Made by a program: the position numbers and the translations under genes. A stretch of DNA of 64,000 nt, taken from NCBI GenBank assembly GCA_026415295.1, contig JAOAHJ010000039.1, positions 62,001 to 126,000 on the forward strand, read 5' to 3'. Every line of letters starts with the position of its first letter. Within the stretch, counting starts at the first letter, position 1. The notes under the pieces are model-generated. The model saw only the letters and a list, made by a program, of their open reading frames with translations, searched no databases and was not told the origin of the DNA. This document shows positions 1-8,495 of the stretch, one piece after another. The stretch is from Spirochaetota bacterium. GTDB taxonomy: Bacteria; Spirochaetota; JAAYUW01; JAOAHJ01.

Positions 1-666
1 GAAAAAATTTGTTCCCATATTAATAACATAAGCAATAGCAAGAGAAAATAGAAATAAAAAAGCCTCTATAAAGGAACCTGTATTAAATGTAAGGAAAATA
101 AAAATAGCAAAAATAGTAATATATAGAGCAATATCTTGGGTATTAGATCTAACCTCCCTATTACTTTCTTCATTAATTACAGCAAATCCTCCAAAATATA
201 AATTTTTGTAACCTTTTAGATTTTCTTTAATTTTTCTAACAGTTTCAAATGTTCTTTTATCCTCTGGACCATATTTAAATTGAATGGTAATTAGAGATCC
301 TTCTTTTGAATAAAATTGCGATCTAATATTTTCTGGTAGAAATTCAGGAGGAACAGTTAAAACTCCAAAGCTTTTTGTACTATAAATACCTTTTATTCCA
401 TCAATTAATGATATTTTTTCAATTATTTCATTAATATATTTAATATTTTCAAAGCCTTCTAAATAAATAAAAGCAGAAGAAGAAGAGTGAAAATATTGTT
501 CAAGGATTTTTTGACCTTTAACTGAATCTAAATCTTGAGGTAAATAGGAAGTCAAAGAAGTATTTATATGGGTATTTTTCCAAGAATAGAAACAAAATGG
601 AATAATTAAAATATAAAAAATAAAAACCCAAATTCTATTTTTAACTATAAAATTAAATACTTTCAT
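1..666 (-). CDS. MMPL/RND-superfamily exporter, N-terminal part (partial)
   Basis: An open minus-strand frame runs from ATG at 666 off the left edge, giving the first 222 residues. The protein starts with a basic stretch and one membrane segment (about residues 11-27). A soluble loop of about 150 residues follows, then two hydrophobic segments (about 180-220) ending at the window edge. One TM helix, a large periplasmic loop and then a TM bundle is the layout of MMPL-type exporters of the RND superfamily, and the GGFAVINEESNREV stretch before TM2 fits that family. Substrate cannot be read; lipids, hopanoids or drugs are all possible. The ribosome site is weak (GAAATAGAT ahead of ATG). Divergent from the DUF3795 gene across about 310 bp. 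Confidence 0.72.
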   Translation of the reverse strand, partial: MKVFNFIVKNRIWVFIFYILIIPFCFYSWKNTHINTSLTSYLPQDLDSVKGQKILEQYFHSSSSAFIYLEGFENIKYINEIIEKISLIDGIKGIYSTKSFGVLTVPPEFLPENIRSQFYSKEGSLITIQFKYGPEDKRTFETVRKIKENLKGYKNLYFGGFAVINEESNREVRSNTQDIALYITIFAIFIFLTFNTGSFIEAFLFLFSLAIAYVINMGTNFF

Positions 667-891
667 TTATCTATTTCAATTTAAATCAAATTTTTAATTA
701 ATAAAACTATACTATTTTTTGGATAAAAATCTTGCCTTAATATATATAACTTTTTAAAAACTTCAATTTTTATATTTAAATATTTATTAAAAAAATTTCT
801 ATAAATTTATTAAATAACTTAAATTTTTTTAGTTAAAATTTTATTTTTAGAAATATGGAGTTTAAATTATCCAAGATTTTATTAAAAATAA

Positions 892-921
892 TTGACTTTT
901 ATAAAAAAATATTTATATATT
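892..921 (+). promoter_or_regulatory. Predicted sigma-70 promoter of the DUF3795 gene
   Basis: TTGACT (892-897), an 18-base spacer and TATATT (916-921) lie about 55 bases ahead of the ATG at 978. The gene also has a strong AAGGAGGAT ribosome site. The rest of the 667-977 intergenic stretch is plain A/T sequence in which I see no gene or RNA. Confidence 0.5.
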
Positions 922-977
922 TTAAAAATTAGCAATAATTAATTTATTCTTTTTTAACAAAAGGAGGATAAAATTTA

Positions 978-1328
978 ATGGATTCATTAGTTGCTTATTG
1001 TGGATACGATTGTACTAAATGTCCTGCTTTCTTGGCTTACAAAAATGGTGTTCAAAATATCGACAAAGAAGCTTTGATAAAATGGGCTTCAAATTCAGGA
1101 AGTAATTTAAAACCTGAAGAAATTATTTGTTCAGGTTGCACAAGTAATGATGAAATTAAATTTAAGTTTTGTTATGAATGTAAAATTAGAGAATGTGCTT
1201 CATCTAAAGATCTTGTAAATTGTGGTTATTGCGAAAATTACCCATGTAGTAATCTCGATGAAGTATTTTCTTATTCTAAAGAAGCAAAATATAGACTTGA
1301 TAATATAAATATGCAATTTTTAGAATAA
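978..1328 (+). CDS. DUF3795-type small cysteine-rich protein
   Basis: A 116-residue soluble protein with regularly spaced cysteines: AYCGYDCTKCPAF at residues 6-18, CSGC near 51-54, CYECKIREC near 65-73 and CGYCENYPC near 82-90. This is the signature of DUF3795, short proteins of anaerobes thought to bind zinc or another metal; the biochemical role is unknown. The start is well set by AAGGAGGAT seven bases upstream. It is a single gene with its own predicted promoter, converging on the MATE exporter with only four bases between stops. Function beyond metal binding should not be assumed. Confidence 0.75.
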   Translation: MDSLVAYCGYDCTKCPAFLAYKNGVQNIDKEALIKWASNSGSNLKPEEIICSGCTSNDEIKFKFCYECKIRECASSKDLVNCGYCENYPCSNLDEVFSYSKEAKYRLDNINMQFLE

Positions 1329-1332
1329 AATT

Positions 1333-2751
1333 TTATTTGCTTAGTATTAACCTCATTTTTTTTAACTCATTACACCCTATAGAAAAGCCAATAAAGGAAC
1401 CAGTTATATTTGCAAGTGAAATACCTATACATATACCTTTTATTCCCAGTTTAAAAAATACTCCAAAAAGAAAAGAAAAAAATATTTGTAAAATTATTGT
1501 TCTAATTATGGTAATTATTAAAGCCATTCTACCATTCCCTATTCCTTGGAAAAAAGATGAGGAATTCATACCAAAAGAAACAAAAGGAATAAATATAGAA
1601 AGATATCTAATTGACTGGGAAATTAAAGGTATAAATTCTATATTCTCTTTATTAAGGGAAAAAATATATGATATTTCTTTAGAAAAAATATTAATCAAAA
1701 TAAAAATAATTAACTCAATAACAATTCCAAAAAAAATTGAATAAAAATAGCTAGTTTTAACTCCACCAAAACTTTTTCTACCATAATTAGCACCTATTAC
1801 TACATTTGAAGAAGCAGCAAGTCCAGTTAAAGGAACAATCGCTAATAGAATTATTCTCCATGAACTTGTAAATATTGCTAACCCTGTAGAATCACTAACT
1901 CTTAATACAAAATAATTAATAAAAAACATAGCTAAAGACATTGATAGTTGAGCAAGAGCAGATGGTAAAGCTACAATAATTATATCTTTTATTATATAAT
2001 TATCAAAAATTATTTTTTTATTCTTATAGTAAAACTTTTCTTTAATTACATTTAAATAATTAAATTTTATTTTAAGCAAATTACTTTTATTAATCATGAT
2101 TCTAAAAACAACAACCAAACTTATAAATTGGGATATAATTGTAGCAATAGAAGCCCCTAAAACACCTAATTTAAAAAAATAAATAAATATAGGATCAAGA
2201 ATTATATTAATTAAAGCCCCACAAATAATGCCTACCATTGTCCCTCTAGAATTTCCAGAACCTCTTAAAATACCATATATTGTATTTGTTAAAAATAAAA
2301 AAATGTTTCCATATATTAAAGGATAAGCATATAACAATGCATAATTATAAACTATTCCTTTAAGACCAATCTTTCTAAATATAATGCTAATTGTTGGAGA
2401 TAATAAAAGCATGAAAGATACTGATAAGAAAAATGTTAAAATCAAAGATTGATTTGCAGATTTATTAGCATTTTCAAAATCTCCTGCACCAATAAATCTT
2501 GCAATAGAGGTACTGACACCAGTAGACATTCCTATACATAAAGATACTATAGCCATATTAAAAGGGAAAAATACGCCAATTGAAGCAAGAGCATTACCTC
2601 CTATACCAGATACCCATACAGCATCAACTATATTATAAAGAGTTTGAACTATATTAGCTAAAATCATTGGAATAGAAATCTTAATAATTGCTCTTTTAGG
2701 ATTACCCAATAATATTGATATATTTTTATTTTCATTTATTGAACTACTCAT
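1333..2751 (-). CDS. MATE family efflux transporter
   Basis: A 472-residue polytopic membrane protein with about 12 hydrophobic helices in two halves. The N-terminus (GNPKRAIIKISIPMILANIVQTLYN, residues 16-40) and the following DAVWVSG are typical of the DinF/NorM-like MATE family. These are Na+- or H+-coupled antiporters that export cationic compounds, drugs or metabolites across the inner membrane. Length matches the family (about 450-480). It stands alone on the minus strand, divergent from glyQS. Substrate cannot be predicted. Confidence 0.9.
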   Translation of the reverse strand: MSSSINENKNISILLGNPKRAIIKISIPMILANIVQTLYNIVDAVWVSGIGGNALASIGVFFPFNMAIVSLCIGMSTGVSTSIARFIGAGDFENANKSANQSLILTFFLSVSFMLLLSPTISIIFRKIGLKGIVYNYALLYAYPLIYGNIFLFLTNTIYGILRGSGNSRGTMVGIICGALINIILDPIFIYFFKLGVLGASIATIISQFISLVVVFRIMINKSNLLKIKFNYLNVIKEKFYYKNKKIIFDNYIIKDIIIVALPSALAQLSMSLAMFFINYFVLRVSDSTGLAIFTSSWRIILLAIVPLTGLAASSNVVIGANYGRKSFGGVKTSYFYSIFFGIVIELIIFILINIFSKEISYIFSLNKENIEFIPLISQSIRYLSIFIPFVSFGMNSSSFFQGIGNGRMALIITIIRTIILQIFFSFLFGVFFKLGIKGICIGISLANITGSFIGFSIGCNELKKMRLILSK

Positions 2752-2924
2752 TAAATTTTCCTCTTAATAAAAATACTTTATTTTTTCCAATTAATTTTTA
2801 AATAAATTTATTTAAAAAAAAATAAATAAAAATATGTTAAAAACAATTAATTTCAAAAATAGTATATTTTATTTTACAATTATTAAAAGTAATATTTAAA
2901 AATTATTAATCTTAAAAATTAATC

Positions 2925-2952
2925 TTGACTTTAAGAAAACCTAAATTATTTT
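2925..2952 (+). promoter_or_regulatory. Possible promoter of glyQS
   Basis: TTGACT at 2925-2930, a 16-base spacer and TATTTT at 2947-2952, about 28 bases ahead of the glyQS ATG. The -10 is poor (four of six). The leader would be only about 20 bases, so it has no room for a T-box. Confidence 0.35.
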
Positions 2953-2979
2953 TAATGAAAATCCATAAAAAGGGTTATT

Positions 2980-4374
2980 ATGCCTTCCAATACAACTAAG
3001 GATATAAAGGAAATTGTTTCTTTATGTAAAAGAAGAGGTTTTATTTTTCAAGGTTCTGAAATTTATGGAGGCTTAGCGAATTCGTGGGATTATGGTCCAC
3101 TAGGAGCTCAATTAAAAAAAAACATAAAGGATTACTTTTGGAAAGTATTCGTTCAAAAAAGAGATGATATATATCCTATTGATTCATCAATACTTATGCA
3201 CCCAAAAGTTTGGGAAGCTTCAGGTCATTTAGAAAATTTTAAAGATCCGCTCATAGATTGTAAAGATTGTAAAGAAAGATTTAGAGCAGATAAACTAATA
3301 GAAGAGACCACTTCAATTAAAGTAGAAGGGCTAAACAATCAAAAACTATCAGAAATTATAGAAAACAATCAAAATATTAAATGTCCTAATTGTGGAGCAC
3401 ACAATTTTACCCCTGTTAGATCATTTAATCTAATGTTTAAAACATATCAGGGTGTTGTTGAAGGAGAAGAAAATATAATTTACTTAAGACCTGAAACTGC
3501 ACAAGGAATATTTATAAATTTTTTGAATATATTAAATACAACAAGAGCCAAACTTCCATTTGGAGTTGCTCAAATTGGTAAATCTTTTAGAAATGAGATA
3601 ACTCCTGGTAATTTTATATTTAGAACAAGGGAATTTGAACAAATTGAAATAGAATATTTTGTTAAACCAGGTGAAGAATTAGAATATTTTGAAAAATGGA
3701 AAGATGATTTTTACAACTTTTTCTTAAATTTAGGAATAAATAAGGATAATTTAAGAATAAGAGAACATGAAAAGGATGAACTTTCACATTACTCTAACAA
3801 AACAATAGATTTTGAGTATAATTTTCCATGGGGTTATGGAGAATTAATGGGAATAGCGTCACGAACTGATTATGATTTAAAAAGACACATTGAATATTCT
3901 GGTGTCGATTTGGTTTATTTTGATCCATATAATCAACAAAAATTGATCCCTTATGTAATAGAACCCTCACTTGGAGTAGAAAGACTCCTTTTAGTTTTAC
4001 TAATAGATAGTTTTGAAATAGAAAAACTCCCAGATGGTACAGAAAGAAATCTACTTAAACTCTCTCCAAAAATTGCTCCAATTAAAGCAGCTATACTTCC
4101 CTTAAAGAAAAATGAACCAAGAATAGTTAATTATGCAAAAAACATTTTTAATGAACTTTCTGATTATTTTGATGTAATGTATGATGACACTGCAGCAATA
4201 GGAAAACTTTATAGAAGACAAGATGAAATAGGAACACCATTTTGTATTACTGTTGATTTTCAGACAATTGAAGAAGACAATAAGGTAACCATAAGAGATA
4301 GAGATTCAATGCAACAAATAAGAGTAGATAGAGACAAAATAAAAGATTGCATTTTTGATAAAATCAAGTATTAA
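2980..4374 (+). CDS. glyQS: Glycyl-tRNA synthetase (single-chain, class II)
   Basis: A 464-residue homodimeric-type glycyl-tRNA synthetase that charges tRNA-Gly. The N-terminal GFIFQGSEIYGGLANSWDYG is the hallmark of this family. Class II motif 2 is seen in GKSFRNEITP...RTREFEQ (about residues 201-220) and motif 3 in EPSLGVERLLLVLL (about 328-341). A zinc-binding-like CKDCKE...CPNC segment lies between motifs 1 and 2 (about 88-140). The C-terminal anticodon-binding domain is present (KAAILPL to the end). The start follows an AAAGGG site. It is the alpha2-type enzyme, not the two-subunit GlyQ/GlyS form of many Gram-negatives. Confidence 0.97.
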   Translation: MPSNTTKDIKEIVSLCKRRGFIFQGSEIYGGLANSWDYGPLGAQLKKNIKDYFWKVFVQKRDDIYPIDSSILMHPKVWEASGHLENFKDPLIDCKDCKERFRADKLIEETTSIKVEGLNNQKLSEIIENNQNIKCPNCGAHNFTPVRSFNLMFKTYQGVVEGEENIIYLRPETAQGIFINFLNILNTTRAKLPFGVAQIGKSFRNEITPGNFIFRTREFEQIEIEYFVKPGEELEYFEKWKDDFYNFFLNLGINKDNLRIREHEKDELSHYSNKTIDFEYNFPWGYGELMGIASRTDYDLKRHIEYSGVDLVYFDPYNQQKLIPYVIEPSLGVERLLLVLLIDSFEIEKLPDGTERNLLKLSPKIAPIKAAILPLKKNEPRIVNYAKNIFNELSDYFDVMYDDTAAIGKLYRRQDEIGTPFCITVDFQTIEEDNKVTIRDRDSMQQIRVDRDKIKDCIFDKIKY

Positions 4375-4450
4375 ATATTTGATTTATTTTTTATAAAATA
4401 CATTCAATTATTTATATTTAAATAAGCTCTTTAAAAATAAATTAATATTT

Positions 4451-4579
4451 TTTATTCTTCGGGGATCGGTGAAATTCCGTACCGGCAGTATAGTCTGCGA
4501 TCTGGAATAGATGATTATTCCAGGGGATAAGGTGAAAATCCTTAACCGACAGTTAAAGTCTGGATGGGAGAAGAATAAA
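4451..4579 (+). promoter_or_regulatory. FMN riboswitch (RFN element)
   Basis: The conserved RFN landmarks appear in order. TCGGGG...GGTGAAATTCC...ACCGGC comes first, then AGTCTGCGA, a CTGGAAT/ATTCCAG stem, AAGGTGAAAATCCTTAACCGACAG, and finally AGTCTGGATGGGAGAAG. The closing P1 helix is a perfect 10-bp pairing of 4451-4460 with 4570-4579. The element lies in the 430-base gap between glyQS and the fused ABC gene, reading toward the ABC gene. FMN binding normally turns such genes off, and targets are riboflavin synthesis or uptake. This assigns the downstream ABC system to flavin or precursor import. Confidence 0.96.
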
Positions 4580-4601
4580 TGCTATTTATTATCAATAGCA
4601 T
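4579..4601 (+). terminator. Short hairpin directly after the riboswitch P1
   Basis: ATGCTATT (4579-4586) pairs perfectly with AATAGCAT (4594-4601) around a seven-base loop and is followed by CTTTTAAAT. The U-tract is only four bases and the stem is AU-rich, so it may be a weak terminator or a stacking helix of the expression platform. Confidence 0.35.
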
Positions 4602-4658
4602 CTTTTAAATAAACAATATTATAATTTATCTATCTCAATATAAAATAAAAAATAATTT

Positions 4659-4701
4659 TATCCTTAGCTCTCCCTTCCAGTTATTTCTATAACAAAGGAT
4701 A
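4659..4701 (+). promoter_or_regulatory. Candidate riboswitch expression platform
   Basis: TATCCTT (4659-4665) can pair with AAGGATA (4695-4701), followed by TTAAAATTTTTG. Inside the loop, TCTCCCTTCCAG (4669-4680) is complementary at 11 of 12 positions to CTGGATGGGAGA (4560-4571), the conserved 3' strand leading into P1 of the riboswitch. Forming that long-range duplex would disrupt P1, so the two states are mutually exclusive. An all-A/T perfect palindrome (4725-4739 with 4740-4754) lies further down. The switching logic is inferred, not shown. Confidence 0.5.
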
Positions 4702-4804
4702 TTAAAATTTTTGTGAGAAAAATTAAATAATTTTTTAATATTAAAAAATTATTTTAATAAAGATTATTTTAATATAAATAATTATAGATATAGTAGGGAA
4801 AGTT

Positions 4805-6412
4805 ATGGAAATAATTTCGAAAAATTTATCATTCAGTTATTCAAATCTCTTTGTTTTAAATAATATTTCTTTTGTAGTTAATAAAGGAGAAGTAGTTTCT
4901 TTCATTGGGCCATCTGGTTGTGGTAAAACCACACTTCTAAAAATAATTGGAAAAATAAAAAATAATTTCGAAGGATCTTTGCAAAATAAGTTTTCAAATA
5001 TAAGTATTGTTTTTCAACATGATACTTTGCTTAATTTCAGAACAGTTTATAAAAATCTTTATCTCCCCTTTGAAATGAAAAACATTAAAATAGATTCTGA
5101 AATTAATCATAAAATTGAAAATATTTTAAAAATGGTAGGATTATTAGAATTTAAAGATTATTTCCCTGATGAACTTTCAGGAGGAATGAAAAAAAGAGCA
5201 GAAATAGCTCGTGCCTTAGTTAATGATCCCGACCTTCTTATTCTAGATGAACCTTTTTCATCACTTGACATCTTAACAAGAGAAAAATTAAATATAATGT
5301 TAAAAAATATTATAAAAAAACTCAATATAACAACAATAATTGTAACACATTCAGTTGAAGAAGCTTGTTTCCTTTCTGATAAAATCTTTATTATGTCATC
5401 ACTGCCTTCAAAAATTATTAATACTTTATCTTTAAAAAAAGAAAATACTACTTATTATGACTCTTTTATATTAAGTGAGGAAGAGAAAAATGCTGAGAAT
5501 TTTATAAGAAAAAATGTAAAAGAACTTTGGGACATAAATGAAGAAAATCAAAAAGAACTGAAAAAACAAGCAAATAATAAAAATTTAAAAAATACTAAAT
5601 TTTATTATAAATTTCCCTTTTTTATAAAATCTTTTATTAAAATTAAATCAAAATTATTATCTTTTCTTAATTTAATAATTTTTTTAATAACGTTATTTTT
5701 AATAAAAAATATTTTTAATATCTCAGATCTAATATTTCCATCCCCAGAAAAAATAATACTTAAATTTTTTAAAACTATAAAAGATGGCTCTATTTTTAAA
5801 GATTTAGGAATAACTATTTATGAATCTTTATCTGGTTTTTTTATAGCATTTTTTATAACTCTATTTTTAGGTATATTTCTTTCAAAAAACAAAAAAATTT
5901 ATTCAATCATTATGCCATATCTTATTTCCTTTAATACAATACCTTCTGTAGCAATAGCTCCCTTTATTGTCTTATGGTTTGGATTTGGTTTGACTTCAAA
6001 AATATTTGTTTCTATTATTGTAATTTTTTTTCCTATGTTAATCAATAATATTTCAGCTATAAAAATTGCATATTTAGAATTAGAAGATCTAATTCAGTTT
6101 TATAAGCCAAATAAACTTAAATCTTTTCTAAAACTGGAATTCCCAAAATCATTACCAATTATATTTAGTGGAATTAAAGTTTCAATAACATTATCAGTAA
6201 TAGGAGCTGTAGTTGGAGAATTTGTAGCTGGTTCTGACGGACTAGGTAGTTTAATAAGAATAGCAAAAGCTAATTTCGACATCGAATTAATGTTTGTTGG
6301 TCTTATATGGTTAATAATACTAGGACTATCGTATTTTAAATTAGCAAACTTTTTTTATAATATTTTTAATAAAAATAAAAAAATAAAAGATATTTCAAAT
6401 TTTAATTCTTAA
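4805..6412 (+). CDS. Fused ABC transporter ATPase-permease, FMN-riboswitch controlled
   Basis: A 535-residue protein joining two subunits that are normally separate. Residues 1 to about 220 are an ABC ATPase of the SsuB/TauB/ThiZ type: Walker A GPSGCGKTT, Q-loop VFQHD, signature LSGGM, Walker B LLILDEP and H-loop VTHS. After a charged Lys/Asn linker, residues about 285-535 form a BinPD-type permease with five to six helices. It carries the cytoplasmic ATPase-coupling loop (LKLEFPKSLPIIFSGIKVS) and the family-typical VVGEFVAGSDGLGSLI. The FMN riboswitch upstream and the NMT1-like binding protein 106 bases downstream argue for riboflavin or precursor uptake, comparable to RibXY of other bacteria. 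No in-frame break separates the two halves. The start follows AGGGA. Confidence 0.88.
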   Translation: MEIISKNLSFSYSNLFVLNNISFVVNKGEVVSFIGPSGCGKTTLLKIIGKIKNNFEGSLQNKFSNISIVFQHDTLLNFRTVYKNLYLPFEMKNIKIDSEINHKIENILKMVGLLEFKDYFPDELSGGMKKRAEIARALVNDPDLLILDEPFSSLDILTREKLNIMLKNIIKKLNITTIIVTHSVEEACFLSDKIFIMSSLPSKIINTLSLKKENTTYYDSFILSEEEKNAENFIRKNVKELWDINEENQKELKKQANNKNLKNTKFYYKFPFFIKSFIKIKSKLLSFLNLIIFLITLFLIKNIFNISDLIFPSPEKIILKFFKTIKDGSIFKDLGITIYESLSGFFIAFFITLFLGIFLSKNKKIYSIIMPYLISFNTIPSVAIAPFIVLWFGFGLTSKIFVSIIVIFFPMLINNISAIKIAYLELEDLIQFYKPNKLKSFLKLEFPKSLPIIFSGIKVSITLSVIGAVVGEFVAGSDGLGSLIRIAKANFDIELMFVGLIWLIILGLSYFKLANFFYNIFNKNKKIKDISNFNS

Positions 6413-6518
6413 AAAGAATAAATAAACTTCATTAATGATATAATTAAAAAAATAATAACAATAATAAGAAATAAATATTAAAAAATATAAATAAACTACA
6501 AATTTAAAGGAGTATAAT

Positions 6519-7490
6519 ATGAAAAAAAAATTATTTATCTTTTTTTCATTTTTAATTCTATTAATATTTTCATTTTTACCCCCAAATCTAATTAAATTAA
6601 ATTCTCAAACTTTACATGAGGTTAAATTAGCAATCGGCTTTATACCCCACATTCAATTTACTCCACTTTATGTAGGAATTGAAAAAGGTATATATAAAAA
6701 ATATGGTATAGATTTAAAAATTGAATATGGGTTTGGTATTGATATTTTTTCACTACTTTCAACAGAAAAAATTGATATTGGTTTAAGTGATTCAGATCAA
6801 CTAATTATAGCAGGTTCAAAAGGCATAGAATTAAAATCTATTTTCCAGTATTACCAAAAATATCCTGTAACAATAGTAGCAAAGAAGTCAAAAATTGAAA
6901 AAATAGAGGATTTTGTTGATAAAAAGATTGGAACTCCTGATATTTTTGGAACTTCTTTTATAGGCTTGTTAATATTTCTTAATTATTATAATCTAACAAA
7001 CAAAGTAAAGATTGAAAAAATAGGTTACACTCAAATAGCTTCTTTAACTTCAGATAAAGTTGATGCAGCTGTATGTTTTTATAATAATGAACCTGTTCAA
7101 ATGGAAGAAAATGGTATAAATTTAAATTATTGGAATGTTAAAGATATTTCTGATATTGTCGGAGCATCATTTATAACTTCAAATAAAACTTTAACAAGAA
7201 AAAAAGATATAATAGATAATTTTATAGTTGCTACTACAGAAGCATTTAATTTTACAACAAAAAATATTGATGAAGCTTATGAAATTGGGAAAAAATATGT
7301 TAAAGGAATAGACAATGACAAAATAATGAAAAAAGTTTTAATTAAAACAATAGATCTTTTCTATCATAAAAAAGGTTTTGGTTATATAGATAAAGATAAA
7401 TATGATGAATCAATTAAAATACTATATAACCTTGGAATAATAAATAAATTATTTAACTCATTAAATATCTTATACCTATATAAAAATTAA
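6519..7490 (+). CDS. NMT1/THI5-like ABC substrate-binding protein (probable flavin or precursor binder)
   Basis: A 323-residue exported protein: Lys-rich start, hydrophobic core at about residues 5-22 and a likely signal-peptidase I site near LNSQT; no lipobox Cys. The mature part (VKLAIGFIPHIQFTPLYVGIEKGIYKKYGID) is the start of NMT1/THI5-like periplasmic-binding proteins, followed by family segments such as DIGLSDSDQLI and ASLTSDKVDAAVCFYNNEP. It sits 106 bases after the fused ABC gene in the same direction behind a clear AAAGGAG site, so it should share the riboswitch-controlled transcript. NMT1-like proteins also bind thiamine precursors; the FMN riboswitch is why I prefer a flavin. Ligand residues cannot be assigned by eye. 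Confidence 0.85.
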   Translation: MKKKLFIFFSFLILLIFSFLPPNLIKLNSQTLHEVKLAIGFIPHIQFTPLYVGIEKGIYKKYGIDLKIEYGFGIDIFSLLSTEKIDIGLSDSDQLIIAGSKGIELKSIFQYYQKYPVTIVAKKSKIEKIEDFVDKKIGTPDIFGTSFIGLLIFLNYYNLTNKVKIEKIGYTQIASLTSDKVDAAVCFYNNEPVQMEENGINLNYWNVKDISDIVGASFITSNKTLTRKKDIIDNFIVATTEAFNFTTKNIDEAYEIGKKYVKGIDNDKIMKKVLIKTIDLFYHKKGFGYIDKDKYDESIKILYNLGIINKLFNSLNILYLYKN

Positions 7491-7559
7491 TTTTTTAACT
7501 ATTTATTTTTAATAATAAAAAATCAGTTAAATTATAAACTTTAAAAATAAATTATTCAA

Positions 7560-7589
7560 TTGACAATATAATTTTCTTAATTATTATAT
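7560..7589 (+). promoter_or_regulatory. Predicted promoter of the exported protein gene
   Basis: Consensus TTGACA (7560-7565), an 18-base spacer and TTATAT (7584-7589). It lies between the riboflavin-type transporter genes and the ATG at 7667, suggesting that gene is transcribed separately. Confidence 0.5.
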
Positions 7590-7666
7590 CTAAAAATTTT
7601 TATTATTTAAGTTTTTTACCTAAATTGTTTTTTAATTAAAATTAAATAAAAATTAAAGGATAATGA

Positions 7667-8473
7667 ATGGCAAAAAATAATGGTTTTATAAATAAAATTT
7701 TGATTGGAATATTATTATCAACTTTTATAATCTTTTCTATTGTTTATACCCAAAATGGTTATAAAAACTTCCTCGATTTATCTGAATTTTCATCAAATAA
7801 TTATGCGCTTGTTTCTAAAATAGAAGCAACATTTAAAATTAAATTTAAAGGATCATTCAATGATGAAAAAATAATTTATGAATTTAAATATGATGAAAAA
7901 AATAGAATCAAAGAAATTTTTATTAGAGAAGATTCATGGGGACCACTTGGAGAATCAGTCTATACAATGGAAATAGATGAAAAAATTTCTCCAAAAATTG
8001 TAGATTTTAGATTCGATTCAGATTTTGAGAAATCTTATTGGCATGTTAGATATGAATACTTCGATGATAAAATTATATTTAAGGACATTTACAAAAAAGA
8101 ACAAAAGACATTAACAAGAGAAAATCCACTTGTATGCGATTCTCTTTACCTTATGGAGTTTTTAACATTCGTTAATTTAGAAAAATATAAGCAGATAGAT
8201 TCAACAGCATATCTTGTTTTCAACACTTTTAAAGTGCCTTTTGGTTTTAAAGTTCTCAGTGAAGAAAACATAACAACACCATTTAATAAAAATTTTTCTA
8301 CTTATAAAGTAGAAGCAAATGCTAGAGGTTTTATAGGCTTTTTATCATATGCTATAGGAAATAATGGTAGATTTAATGTAATTAAAGAATTTCCACATTT
8401 AAGAGTTTATGCTTTATACGCTTCTAAGGAATATTGGCTTTATGATTACAAAATAGACTATCTTAAAAAATAA
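7667..8473 (+). CDS. Exported protein of unknown function (DUF3108-like at best)
   Basis: A 268-residue protein with an N-terminal hydrophobic segment (about residues 10-28) that is a signal peptide or anchor. A mainly beta-strand body follows with no recognisable catalytic motif. Features such as LVCDSLYLMEFL in mid-protein loosely recall DUF3108 periplasmic proteins, but I would not assign the family firmly. AAAGGAT precedes the ATG. It has its own predicted promoter and converges on the MCP-like gene with 22 bases between stops. No link to the flavin transporter can be shown. Confidence 0.6.
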   Translation: MAKNNGFINKILIGILLSTFIIFSIVYTQNGYKNFLDLSEFSSNNYALVSKIEATFKIKFKGSFNDEKIIYEFKYDEKNRIKEIFIREDSWGPLGESVYTMEIDEKISPKIVDFRFDSDFEKSYWHVRYEYFDDKIIFKDIYKKEQKTLTRENPLVCDSLYLMEFLTFVNLEKYKQIDSTAYLVFNTFKVPFGFKVLSEENITTPFNKNFSTYKVEANARGFIGFLSYAIGNNGRFNVIKEFPHLRVYALYASKEYWLYDYKIDYLKK

Positions 8474-8495
8474 ACTTTAAATATATATTTTGGTT

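Noticed and set aside
1337-1744. Plus-strand frame opposite the MATE gene
   Set aside because: It is antisense to a clear MATE transporter and has no ribosome site or family resemblance.
2752-2979. T-box leader upstream of glyQS
   Set aside because: The predicted leader is too short and lacks the conserved T-box sequence and specifier loop.
4725-4754. Perfect 30-base A/T palindrome as a terminator
   Set aside because: It has no loop, no G/C and no U-tract after it; such palindromes arise easily in this base composition.
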